DNA of 64,000 bases from Methylophilus medardensis (GTDB taxonomy: Bacteria > Pseudomonadota > Gammaproteobacteria > Burkholderiales > Methylophilaceae). The notes below the pieces were generated by a model that was not told the origin of the DNA, searched no databases, and saw only the letters and a list, made by a program, of their open reading frames with translations. The stretch lies in the NCBI RefSeq assembly GCF_006363915.1, contig NZ_CP040946.1; one strand, 5' to 3'. Below, piece after piece: positions 8,452 to 16,727 of this stretch (position 1 is its first letter; each line of letters starts with the position of its first letter). Made by a program: the position numbers and the translations under genes.

Positions 8452-8646
8452 CTACTTTTTGGATTTTATTTGTTGATCAAAGCGGACTTTCTCGCGTCGC
8501 TCAATTTGCGTCACGCGGCCATCATGGACCGTGATTTCAATCGAACCATACCCTGTGTCGCGCTGCACAGCTGCAATCGCAGCGGCAACCACCGCCAATA
8601 CGGCCTCATCGGTTTGTAAGTCTGGTTTGTTTAAGGCTGTAGACAT
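8452..8646 (-). CDS. YezD-family (DUF2292) small protein
   Basis: This 64-residue protein has the YezD/DUF2292 pattern: VLAVVAAAIAAVQRDTGYGSIEITVHDGRVTQIERREKVRF, a short helix followed by a beta-hairpin. Proteins of this family often occur next to sulfate or sulfonate assimilation genes, and their role is not established. The ATG at 8646 is favoured over a GTG four codons upstream because GAGAG lies at ribosome-binding distance. It is the first gene of the cluster that continues with the porin and the sulfate-binding protein. The AT-rich stretch at 8680-8750 is the likely promoter region. Confidence 0.75.
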   Translation of the reverse strand: MSTALNKPDLQTDEAVLAVVAAAIAAVQRDTGYGSIEITVHDGRVTQIERREKVRFDQQIKSKK

Positions 8647-8750
8647 GATGTCTCTCACTGCATTGAATGAGGAGCATTATTTCAGACTATTTATATTTTA
8701 AAAAATAATTATTTGTTATTTTTATATTACTTTTAACTATATAAAGAATA

Positions 8751-8777
8751 AAAAAAATCCCGCGAAACCGCGGGATT
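8751..8777 (-). terminator. Intrinsic terminator of OprO/P-like porin gene
   Basis: A 9-bp perfect stem (8756-8764 with 8769-8777) and 4-nt loop are preceded on the plus strand by an A-run. On the minus strand this reads as a GC-rich hairpin followed by U residues. It sits 30 nt after the porin stop. Confidence 0.9.
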
Positions 8778-8806
8778 GAAATAGAGAGAGATTCGTATTT
8801 GCTGAG

Positions 8807-10267
8807 TTAGAAGTTGTATTGCACTTGTACGCGCAACGCATCTGCACTGAATGTTTGGTAATCTTGTGTACCAGCACGATTACCTGTCACCAGATTGTTA
8901 CGCTTCATGTGATGATACTCTGCCATGATTTCAACTTCTGGAGCCAATTGCCACTCCAAGCCTAACTCCCAATCATTCACCTCGTTTTTAGGTGCATTGG
9001 TTTCAGCTTTGTTGTACCCATCAAAGTATTGCCACCTAATAAACGGCATCAAAGTGCCATTAGTATCTAGGAATTGAAAGTTATCTATTTTATACATCGC
9101 TTGTACGTAGCCGCCTTGCAGATGTTTTTCCTCAATACGATTTTGCGCAATGTCCAGACCGGGAGTTGTACCCCAGTTCCATTCAGCTTGCAAACCGAAT
9201 GGTTGTGGATACATTATAAAGCTGACACCAACTCGCTCGTCTTTGAAACCATTACGATTTTCACCATTTACACCACCATTTATGAATGGGATGGCAGTGC
9301 CACTGCTCACGCCACCATTCGAACTAATATTGGTCGCTGAACTCGCAATCGCGCCACCAGTGAAGTTATATCGCCCTGTAGTGACTGCGTATAGACCGTG
9401 GTATGCCTGAACACCAGCTTCATAAATCTGACCAGATTCGGTTTTCCAAGGGTAGGTAGCGCGTGCTACAACATGATAGTTGTCATTAACATCGCTGCGG
9501 TTTGCTCCTTGACCATTATAAAGACCGACACCCACCATACCGTAGTTGCCTGAATGCTTGAGACCTTTATCGTTGATTTCTTTAAACAAGGCTTGCACGT
9601 TTTCTGGGGTGTAGTAGTAGAAAGCACCGGTATCACGCTCGTCACGCACCGCACTGTTTAGAGCATCCACACGGTCCATGGCCAAACGGTTTGAGGATGA
9701 CTGCAAGTTTTCAAAACCATAGGGTACTTTTGATTGACCAACACGAACGCGGTGTACTCTGGCTTTATCAATGTTAATGTCGCCATAAGCGTCACGAAGT
9801 TGCGCGATGTTGCCCGTACCACTTGCAGAGGAAGCAAAGTCCGGCTGAATGTAGTAGCTTAAATGGTCACCAAAATCACCAAAAATAATGACACGTGCGC
9901 GACGAATCAAAAAGTTTTTGTCCGAGTTAATAGAATCATCCGTACCAACAGAGCGGTCAGACCATAAATCTACAGGGTTGGCAGCATTATCACCGTCATT
10001 CCCGATCATTGCGGTAACACGATTTTGAACATAACCGCGAACATTCACGCGGCTTGTCCAGCTCTTAGATTCCTTCTTTTTTTGTACTTCAACTTCGTTG
10101 GTGCGGCCCTTCATCAGCAAGGCGCCCTCTTCTTCAGTCAACACGCCTTTACTCACCAACGCTTGCACCAGATCTAAGTTTGAATCAGCATATGCGACGG
10201 GCGCCATACCGGTTAATAGACCACCAGCCAAGGTTGCCATCAACAAACGACGAAACTTCAAATTCAT
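8807..10267 (-). CDS. OprO/OprP-family phosphate-selective-type porin
   Basis: This 486-residue outer-membrane protein has a signal peptide (about 1-27, ending VAYADS). A short amphipathic helical region (LVQALVSKGVLTEEEGALLM) follows, typical of Porin_O_P proteins, and then a barrel with KNFLIRRARVIIFGDFGDHLSYYIQPDF and RVGQSKVPYGFENLQSS. The C terminus ends VQVQYNF with a terminal phenylalanine. Family members form trimeric channels for phosphate or polyphosphate, though many are less selective. It is a single-gene unit with its own terminator at 8751-8777 and is separate from the adjacent sulfur cluster. Which anion it favours cannot be read from the sequence. Confidence 0.85.
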   Translation of the reverse strand: MNLKFRRLLMATLAGGLLTGMAPVAYADSNLDLVQALVSKGVLTEEEGALLMKGRTNEVEVQKKKESKSWTSRVNVRGYVQNRVTAMIGNDGDNAANPVDLWSDRSVGTDDSINSDKNFLIRRARVIIFGDFGDHLSYYIQPDFASSASGTGNIAQLRDAYGDINIDKARVHRVRVGQSKVPYGFENLQSSSNRLAMDRVDALNSAVRDERDTGAFYYYTPENVQALFKEINDKGLKHSGNYGMVGVGLYNGQGANRSDVNDNYHVVARATYPWKTESGQIYEAGVQAYHGLYAVTTGRYNFTGGAIASSATNISSNGGVSSGTAIPFINGGVNGENRNGFKDERVGVSFIMYPQPFGLQAEWNWGTTPGLDIAQNRIEEKHLQGGYVQAMYKIDNFQFLDTNGTLMPFIRWQYFDGYNKAETNAPKNEVNDWELGLEWQLAPEVEIMAEYHHMKRNNLVTGNRAGTQDYQTFSADALRVQVQYNF

Positions 10268-10380
10268 TACTATCCCCTGTTATAAGATTACATGTGTGTA
10301 TCCGGGACGTATTTTGAATTTTTAATATGACAGTTTGATGACAAACCTTACACTTTTCTTACAGGCAGACTATAAGCCAT

Positions 10381-10405
10381 AAAAAAGCCACCCGAGTGGG
10401 TGGCT
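10381..10405 (-). terminator. Intrinsic terminator of lysS
   Basis: An 8-bp perfect stem (10386-10393 with 10398-10405, loop GAGT) is flanked on the left by six A residues, so the minus-strand transcript ends in U residues 20 nt after lysS. Confidence 0.9.
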
Positions 10406-10425
10406 GCGTGTTACGCGTGCGAGGT

Positions 10426-11964
10426 TTAATTCTCTGCGCGCATGTGCGGGAACAAAATCACATCCCGGATGCTTGGGCTATCAGTAATCAACATGACTAG
10501 ACGGTCGATGCCAATGCCGCAACCGCCGGTAGGTGGCATACCATATTCTAGGGCACGAATGAAATCCGCATCATAGTACATCGCCTCTTGGTCACCCGCT
10601 TCTTTGGCTTTCATCTGCGCTTGGAATCGTGCGGCTTGGTCTTCTGCATCGTTTAACTCACTAAAACCATTGGCCATTTCACGGCCGGTAATAAACAGCT
10701 CAAAACGCTCGGTGATTTCTGGCTGTTGGTCAGAGGCACGGGCCAATGGCGATACTTCAACCGGATAGTCAATGATATAAGTTGGCTGCCAGAGCTGGCT
10801 TTCAGCGGTCTCTTCAAACAATGACAGTTGAAGCGCGCCTAAACCCGCATGGTCAAACGGCTTAACACCAAACTGCAGCAAAGTCTGGCGCAAAAATGCG
10901 GCATCATTTAACTGCTCAAGCGTGTATTGCGGTGCGTATTTTTGAATCGCCCCCACAATCGTTAAACGTTCAAATGGTTTACTCAGATCGACTTCTTTGC
11001 CAGCATAACTCAACACCGCAGTACCGTTAGCAGCGATGGCGGCTGCACGGATACATTCCTCTGTAAAGTGCATCAGCCACTGATAGTCCGTGTAAGCGGC
11101 ATAAAACTCCATCATGGTGAATTCAGGGTTATGCCGAACACTCAAGCCTTCATTACGGAAATTACGGTTGATCTCAAATACCCGTTCAAACCCACCTACA
11201 ATTAAACGCTTTAAATACAGTTCAGGCGCAATCCGCATGAACATCTGCATATCAAGCGCATTATGGTGTGTGATAAAAGGCTTGGCAGACGCACCACCCG
11301 GAATCGGGTGCAACATGGGCGTTTCTACTTCAAGAAACTCATTGTCATTCATGAATTGACGAATGGCAGCCACCACTTTGGAGCGGGCTTTGAACGTGGC
11401 ACGGGTTTCTTCTGAGGTGATCAGATCCACATAACGTTGACGATATTTGATCTCTTGGTCCTGCAAACCATGAAATTTTTCAGGCAATGGACGCAGTGAT
11501 TTTGTCAGCAAGCGTAATTCAGTCACGTGGACAGAGAGCTCACCGGTGCGCGTTTTAAATAGCCGACCACGCGCACCTAAAATATCGCCCATGTCCCAGT
11601 GTTTGAAGCTTTCATACAGCGCCTCACCGATTTCATCACGCGCAATATACAGCTGAATGCGCGCTGAGCTGTCCTGGATCGTGGCAAAACTTGCTTTGCC
11701 CATCACACGCTTGAGCATCATACGGCCCGCAACCACCACCACAATTTCTTGCGGATCTAGCGTTTCTTTATCACTCTCAGCATGAGCCGCTTGTAAAGCC
11801 GCAGCCTTGTGCTCAGGTTTGAAGTCGTTGGGGAAAACAGCGGTTTGCGCAGTCTGTGCTTGGGCACGCAACAAGCGTAATTTTTCGCGACGCTCCGCAA
11901 TCACGTGATTCTCATCCACGACGGATGCTGTCGCGTTATCTGGGTTGGAGTGTTGTGCTGTCAT
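10426..11964 (-). CDS. lysS: Lysyl-tRNA synthetase, class II
   Basis: This 512-residue enzyme charges tRNA-Lys with lysine in the cytosol. An OB-fold anticodon-binding domain at about 70-170 (VVVAGRMMLKRVMGKASFATIQD) precedes a class II catalytic core. Motif 2 is FRNEGLSVRHNPEFTMMEFY and motif 3 is GCGIGIDRLVMLITD near the C terminus. Length and order are normal for bacterial LysS. The gene has its own terminator at 10381-10405. The two-component system next to it is on the same strand but separated by about 50 bp, and no functional link is evident. Confidence 0.97.
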   Translation of the reverse strand: MTAQHSNPDNATASVVDENHVIAERREKLRLLRAQAQTAQTAVFPNDFKPEHKAAALQAAHAESDKETLDPQEIVVVVAGRMMLKRVMGKASFATIQDSSARIQLYIARDEIGEALYESFKHWDMGDILGARGRLFKTRTGELSVHVTELRLLTKSLRPLPEKFHGLQDQEIKYRQRYVDLITSEETRATFKARSKVVAAIRQFMNDNEFLEVETPMLHPIPGGASAKPFITHHNALDMQMFMRIAPELYLKRLIVGGFERVFEINRNFRNEGLSVRHNPEFTMMEFYAAYTDYQWLMHFTEECIRAAAIAANGTAVLSYAGKEVDLSKPFERLTIVGAIQKYAPQYTLEQLNDAAFLRQTLLQFGVKPFDHAGLGALQLSLFEETAESQLWQPTYIIDYPVEVSPLARASDQQPEITERFELFITGREMANGFSELNDAEDQAARFQAQMKAKEAGDQEAMYYDADFIRALEYGMPPTGGCGIGIDRLVMLITDSPSIRDVILFPHMRAEN

Positions 11965-12015
11965 AAAATGTCCGGCTCTGATTTGCTAAATTCGTAACTC
12001 GCTATTTTAGCATTG

Positions 12016-13185
12016 TTATAACCAATTTTTTGGCTCTTGATCACTGGTCGCATCATGCTGTGTCGGCAAGTGAATACGAATCATAAAGCCATGTGGGCTG
12101 AGGTTAGTCGCTTTGACAAAACCGCCATGCGCTTCAACAATATGTTTGGTCATGGCCAAGCCAATGCCGTGTCCGTCGACTTGCGAGGCACGCCGACCGC
12201 GCACAAATGGCCTAAAAATTTGATCTAACTCTTGTTGCTCGACGCCTTGCCCCTGATCTTGTACCTCCAAAATCACCTCGCCAGTGCGGGCGCTGTGTTG
12301 CAACTCAATGGCAACGACGCCGTTTTCAGGACCATACTTCACCGCATTGCGAATGACATTGTCGATCGCGCGCTGCAGCAGCTCTAACTGCCCTTCGACA
12401 ACCACGGCGGTTTCCGGCATCTCTAGACGCAGTTTTGCATCCTGCTTCTCAAATAACACATCGCCCACAATGCCAGTCAACAAGGCTTTTAAATCTACCT
12501 CAATTTTTTGTAGTTTTTGCATGCCAGATTCAAAGCGAAAAACTTCTAGCAACTCAGAGATCATTCGCTCCATGCGAATGGCTTCTAGCTCTACCCGCTG
12601 CAATGAACTTTGCATTTTCTTGGGGTTTTGCATCACTAAACCCACCGATAACTGAATTCGGGCCAGTGGAGAGCGCAATTCATGCGAAACATGATGCAAC
12701 ATTTTGGACTGGCTTTTAATCATGTTATTCAAGCGCAAAGCCATTAAATCAAACGCCTCGCCTAACTCAGAAAACTCGTCATGACTGGCGGTGATTTTAG
12801 GGCTGACCCTGACTAACAGATCCCCCTCGGCTGCGCTTTTGAGATGCTGCAACAGCAATTTAATCGGATGAGAAATCGACCAAGCCAACACACCGGCGAA
12901 CACCGAACTAGAGAGAAGGCTGAATAAAACGACAGAAAGCGGCATGCTGAACACACGTTTCGACGCCTTTGGTTGAACGTCAGTTTTTTCTAACGTGGCT
13001 GGTGACTTGAACTGACTCGGATTTGACTGACAGAGTGCCGGAGAGGGACACGCCAGTGATGACGTGTCATGCCTAAAAATTTGCGACTGATGAAATTCCC
13101 ACTCAACGAGATTACTGACAATCAGATCAGTGGAGATGAGCGCCAAAAAGAATGCAACGAATAACTTCCAGAACAGGCGGCCCAT
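12016..13185 (-). CDS. Two-component sensor histidine kinase
   Basis: This 389-residue kinase has two membrane segments (about 7-26 and 80-102) bounding a short periplasmic loop of about 50 residues. A HAMP linker, a HisKA dimerisation domain with the phosphorylated histidine at about residue 168 (SHELRSPLARIQ), and an HATPase domain follow. The HATPase shows N box DNVIRNAVKYG and G boxes DQGQG and GHGIGLAM. The layout is CpxA-like, but the sensor loop is much shorter than that of CpxA. The loop contains a cysteine pair (C46 and C52), which hints at redox or metal sensing; that is inference. Its cognate regulator ends 21 nt upstream, so the two form an operon. Confidence 0.92.
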   Translation of the reverse strand: MGRLFWKLFVAFFLALISTDLIVSNLVEWEFHQSQIFRHDTSSLACPSPALCQSNPSQFKSPATLEKTDVQPKASKRVFSMPLSVVLFSLLSSSVFAGVLAWSISHPIKLLLQHLKSAAEGDLLVRVSPKITASHDEFSELGEAFDLMALRLNNMIKSQSKMLHHVSHELRSPLARIQLSVGLVMQNPKKMQSSLQRVELEAIRMERMISELLEVFRFESGMQKLQKIEVDLKALLTGIVGDVLFEKQDAKLRLEMPETAVVVEGQLELLQRAIDNVIRNAVKYGPENGVVAIELQHSARTGEVILEVQDQGQGVEQQELDQIFRPFVRGRRASQVDGHGIGLAMTKHIVEAHGGFVKATNLSPHGFMIRIHLPTQHDATSDQEPKNWL

Positions 13186-13206
13186 AACCCTCGCGATTTA
13201 AATCAG

Positions 13207-13887
13207 TTACTCTCTGACCAGCTGGTAACCGACACGGTAAATGGTTTGTATCACATTTACGCCGCCGGATACTTCTGATATTTTTTGACGGATACTGCTC
13301 AAATGGACATCAATACTACGATCATATTTGACCAGAGGACGTCCCAATGCCTTCACAGACAGATCTTCTTTACTAACAATCGTCCCTGCATGCTTGGCCA
13401 AAATTTCAATCAAGCTGAACTCAGTGCTGGTGAATACAATCGGCTTGTCGACCCAGAACACTTTTCTGCGCTCACTTGAAACGACCAATTGTCCGACAAC
13501 GATGTCGTTGCCTTTTGGCGTATCACTGGTTTGGCGACGCAAAATTGCACGAATTCTTGCCACCAACTCTCGAGGCAGACACGGTTTCTGAACGTAATCG
13601 TCAGCGCCGCCCTCTAAGCCCTCGATACGGCCTTCGTTATCGTCTTTGGCCGTCAGCATCAACACCGGAATATCGGAATGTTGTCTCACATTGCGCAAAG
13701 TCTGCAAGCCATCTTGGCCTGGCATCATCACATCCAAGATCACCAGGTCGAACTTGCCAGCAAGCACGTATTGCTCACCAGTCAATCCGTCGTGTGCAGT
13801 GGTTACAGTGAAGCCCTCCTGCGTCAGAAATTCCTTCAGCATGTTGGCCAATTCAACATCGTCATCAATCAACAGCAGTTTGCTCAT
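13207..13887 (-). CDS. OmpR-family response regulator
   Basis: This 226-residue regulator has a receiver domain (about 1-120) with the acidic pocket LIDDD, phospho-acceptor Asp52 (VILDVMMPG), and Lys101 (VQKPC). A C-terminal winged-helix DNA-binding domain follows at about 130-224 (EFSLIEILAKHAGTIVSKEDL, RSIDVHLSSIRQKI). It is the first gene of a two-gene unit with the sensor kinase and is probably autoregulated from the AT-rich 170-bp upstream region. The closest recognised subgroup is CpxR/RstA-like. The target genes cannot be deduced here. Confidence 0.93.
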   Translation of the reverse strand: MSKLLLIDDDVELANMLKEFLTQEGFTVTTAHDGLTGEQYVLAGKFDLVILDVMMPGQDGLQTLRNVRQHSDIPVLMLTAKDDNEGRIEGLEGGADDYVQKPCLPRELVARIRAILRRQTSDTPKGNDIVVGQLVVSSERRKVFWVDKPIVFTSTEFSLIEILAKHAGTIVSKEDLSVKALGRPLVKYDRSIDVHLSSIRQKISEVSGGVNVIQTIYRVGYQLVRE

Positions 13888-14057
13888 TTATGTCCTTTTA
13901 GAGATTAGCATATGGCTATCGTATATTTAGCCCTCGAATCTTATGAACAATTAAATTGATTAACAAGCGTAAATAGGTGTTTTTTACCCAAGTTTGCAAG
14001 CTGTATATAAATTGTAAACGTGAATTAATTATACACAGTTTAAAGGCACTGACAAAT

Positions 14058-14633
14058 TTAGTCTGCGGTAAACGCTTCACACAATTGACTCAATAGTTGT
14101 CCGAACAGCGGTAGAACGTCTTCAGCGCTATGCGGGCTATCATCATCTGTGGTGGCAATCATATAACTAATCGTGACTTTATCCAGATTTTCACGGTACT
14201 CCTGCCAATGTTCAGACTCAGCTTCTGCAATTAACTTAAATTTATGAAAACCCGACTCAATCAGCTCGGCAAGCATCTCAGGCGCCAGACCATCAAATAG
14301 CGTTTTACCAATAGTGATCTGTGCGCGGTCATAATCAGGCGTGTGCCCGTCCTGCGTCAAAGGCATAAATAAGAATGCAAATACCATCATGCCGAAGCAT
14401 TGATACACGCCCAGCATATCAAAATCGTTTTGCAACTCATCGGCAGGATGACGCCCGGCTGATTGGATGGCTTTAAAAGTCAAAAAACTTGCCAAGTAAT
14501 GCACAGAATCCGCCACATCGGCATTGGTGAAGCCCGCGACTGCTTGTGCTTCGGTGGGATCCGCTGCTTGCGTCTGTGCCAGACACAATTGATGCATAAA
14601 TTTTAAACGTTCTTCGTAAGTCATTTCCATCAT
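14058..14633 (-). CDS. Uncharacterised soluble protein downstream of ABC-F gene
   Basis: I do not recognise this 191-residue protein. It is acidic and appears mostly helical. It has one moderately hydrophobic patch (YQCFGMMVFAFLFMPL, about 77-92) but no signal peptide. The translation start is supported by AAAGGATC just before ATG ATG. It begins 21 nt after the ABC-F stop, so the two are very probably co-transcribed. A role connected with the ribosome or translation is possible by association only. Confidence 0.7.
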   Translation of the reverse strand: MMEMTYEERLKFMHQLCLAQTQAADPTEAQAVAGFTNADVADSVHYLASFLTFKAIQSAGRHPADELQNDFDMLGVYQCFGMMVFAFLFMPLTQDGHTPDYDRAQITIGKTLFDGLAPEMLAELIESGFHKFKLIAEAESEHWQEYRENLDKVTISYMIATTDDDSPHSAEDVLPLFGQLLSQLCEAFTAD

Positions 14634-14654
14634 GATCCTTTATCTATCAGGGTG

Positions 14655-16559
14655 CTATTCGATTTCGGGGAGCATTTCTAATTGTTCCTGCGCGTCCAGC
14701 CATTGGCCTTCAATCAACGCCAATTGCTTTTGATTTTCACCTTGCGCTTTTAACAGGCTCTGCAACAACTCGCGTTGCGCAGCCTCATACACGGCGCTAT
14801 CCGCCAACTGATTGTCCAACGCTCTCTTTTCTTGCTCTAACGTTGCCATTTGCGCCTCTAACGCGCTAATAGCCTTGACCAATGGGCGACGCTCCACCAA
14901 GCGGGCCTGCCTATCCGCCTTTTGTTGATGATAGCTATTTTGCTTGGCAGCGACGGGCTCACTACTCGCATTGCCGGCGGGCGCATTGAGCAACACTTGT
15001 TTGTAATCGTCAAGATCCCCATCGAATACGGTGGCTTGGCCATCCGCAACCAGTACAAATTTTTCACAACACGTGGCGAGTAAAGTACGGTCATGCGACA
15101 CCATGACCATTCCCCCTTCATACGCCTGCAATGCCATGGACAAGGCATGTCGCATTTCAATATCGAGGTGGTTCGTCGGCTCATCGAGCAGAATCAGGTT
15201 GGGTCTCTGCCAAATAAGCATCGCCAAGGCGAGCCGAGATTTTTCGCCACCAGAGAACGGCCCACAAGGACTTTTGGCCATCTCGCCTCTAAAGTCAAAG
15301 CCACCTAAAAAGTCGAGCAGCTCTTGCTCTCTGGTCTGTGAATCTAGTCGCTGCAGATGTTGTAGCGGCGAATCGCTCGCCACCAGTTGCTCAAGCTGAT
15401 GCTGGGCAAAATAGCCTATGCGTAAATCCTTGCCTTCAACCCGCTCGCCCGCAAGCAAGGTTTCAGACTGTGCGAGCGCTTTGATCAAAGTAGATTTACC
15501 CGCGCCGTTTTTTCCCAACAAACCGATCCGTTCGCCAGGGCGAATCGCCAAATGACCAAGCTTGACCAGGGTTTGCCCGCTGTAACCCAGCGCCATTTGA
15601 TTCATGACTAACAATGGGTCTGGAGATGAACCCAGCGCCCTAAAACCAAACGTGAACGGAGAATCAACATGGGCGGCGCTGATGCGTTCCATGCGCTCCA
15701 AGGCTTTGATCCGACTTTGTGCTTGACGCGCTTTGGTGGCCTGCGCCCGAAAGCGATCAATGTATTTTTGCAAATGTGCCATTTGCAGCTGTTGCTTCTG
15801 GTAACTGGCCTGTTGCAATGTGAGCTTTTCGGCGCGCTGGCGCTCAAAGTCACTATAGCCACCGCGGTACAAGGTCAGCTGCTGTTGTTCAATGTGCAAA
15901 ATGTGATTGACGGTATTGTCGAGAAATTCACGGTCATGTGAAATCAGCAGCAAAGTGCCACGATACGCACTCAGCCAGCCTTCCAACCAAATGACTGCTT
16001 CAATATCTAGGTGGTTAGTGGGCTCGTCCAATAGCAGCAAATCTGAGCGGCACATCAATGCGCGCGCCAAATTTAATCGCATGCGCCAGCCGCCTGAAAA
16101 ATCGCTCACCGGTTTGCTTAATTGCGCCTGCGAAAAACCTAGGCCAGCGAGCAAAGCACTGGCACGCGATTGCGCACTGTAGCCCTCAATATCGGCCAAG
16201 CGCTGGTGCCAATCTGCCAACTGCAAAGGATCAATATCGGCGCCGGCCTCCGCCTGTGCCAGATGAAGTTGCAATGTGCGCAACTCTTCATCGCCGTCCA
16301 GCGTGTAATCGAGCGCAGATTGCGCCAGCGCGGGGGTTTCTTGCGCAACGTGCGCAATCACCCATTGTGGCGGCATCAATAGCTCGCCCACATCCGGGGT
16401 GAGCTCTCCGCGCAACAAGGCAAATAGCGTGGATTTACCTGCACCGTTGGCACCGGTGAGACCGACACGATGACCCGGGTGCAACTGAAAACTAGCCGCT
16501 TCTACCAGTGTTTTACCTGCGCGAGAAAAAGTCAGTTGCTTAAACTGAATCACTGACAA
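14655..16559 (-). CDS. ABC-F family ATPase (YheS-like)
   Basis: This 634-residue protein has two ABC ATPase domains and no membrane segments, the hallmark of ABC-F translation factors that act at the ribosomal E site. The first domain has Walker A GANGAGKS and the signature FSGGWRMR with Walker B LLLLDEPTNHLD. The second has GKNGAGKS, FSGGEKSRLALAML and LILLDEPTNHLD. A charged inter-domain linker (about 235-300) and a C-terminal coiled coil (about 545-630, RLVERRPLVKAISALEAQM) complete the usual YheS/Uup-like plan. Length matches YheS. The gene heads a unit with the unknown gene at 14058-14633. Confidence 0.92.
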   Translation of the reverse strand: MSVIQFKQLTFSRAGKTLVEAASFQLHPGHRVGLTGANGAGKSTLFALLRGELTPDVGELLMPPQWVIAHVAQETPALAQSALDYTLDGDEELRTLQLHLAQAEAGADIDPLQLADWHQRLADIEGYSAQSRASALLAGLGFSQAQLSKPVSDFSGGWRMRLNLARALMCRSDLLLLDEPTNHLDIEAVIWLEGWLSAYRGTLLLISHDREFLDNTVNHILHIEQQQLTLYRGGYSDFERQRAEKLTLQQASYQKQQLQMAHLQKYIDRFRAQATKARQAQSRIKALERMERISAAHVDSPFTFGFRALGSSPDPLLVMNQMALGYSGQTLVKLGHLAIRPGERIGLLGKNGAGKSTLIKALAQSETLLAGERVEGKDLRIGYFAQHQLEQLVASDSPLQHLQRLDSQTREQELLDFLGGFDFRGEMAKSPCGPFSGGEKSRLALAMLIWQRPNLILLDEPTNHLDIEMRHALSMALQAYEGGMVMVSHDRTLLATCCEKFVLVADGQATVFDGDLDDYKQVLLNAPAGNASSEPVAAKQNSYHQQKADRQARLVERRPLVKAISALEAQMATLEQEKRALDNQLADSAVYEAAQRELLQSLLKAQGENQKQLALIEGQWLDAQEQLEMLPEIE

Positions 16560-16727
16560 TCACTTTCATAAAAGCAAAATTGCAAAAGATTGGCATTTTA
16601 AACGAATCACTCCTGCTCTGTCTGAATAATTAGCCGCTTAGTTCGCGCCCGTTTGCGGCTGGACGAGGGTTTTCGAGTAAAATGATTTTTTGTTTATATA
16701 ACTCGTTGCCCTCCTGCTTACCACCTT

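Noticed and set aside
8659..8806. Possible SAM- or sulfur-type riboswitch ahead of the sulfur cluster
   Set aside because: The region is AT-rich with no conserved riboswitch core that I can see; the only structure is the terminator of the neighbouring porin gene.
13888..14057. CpxR-type GTAAA boxes upstream of the response regulator
   Set aside because: Single GTAAA-like words occur (near 13968 and 14013) but not as the properly spaced direct repeat, so no operator is claimed.
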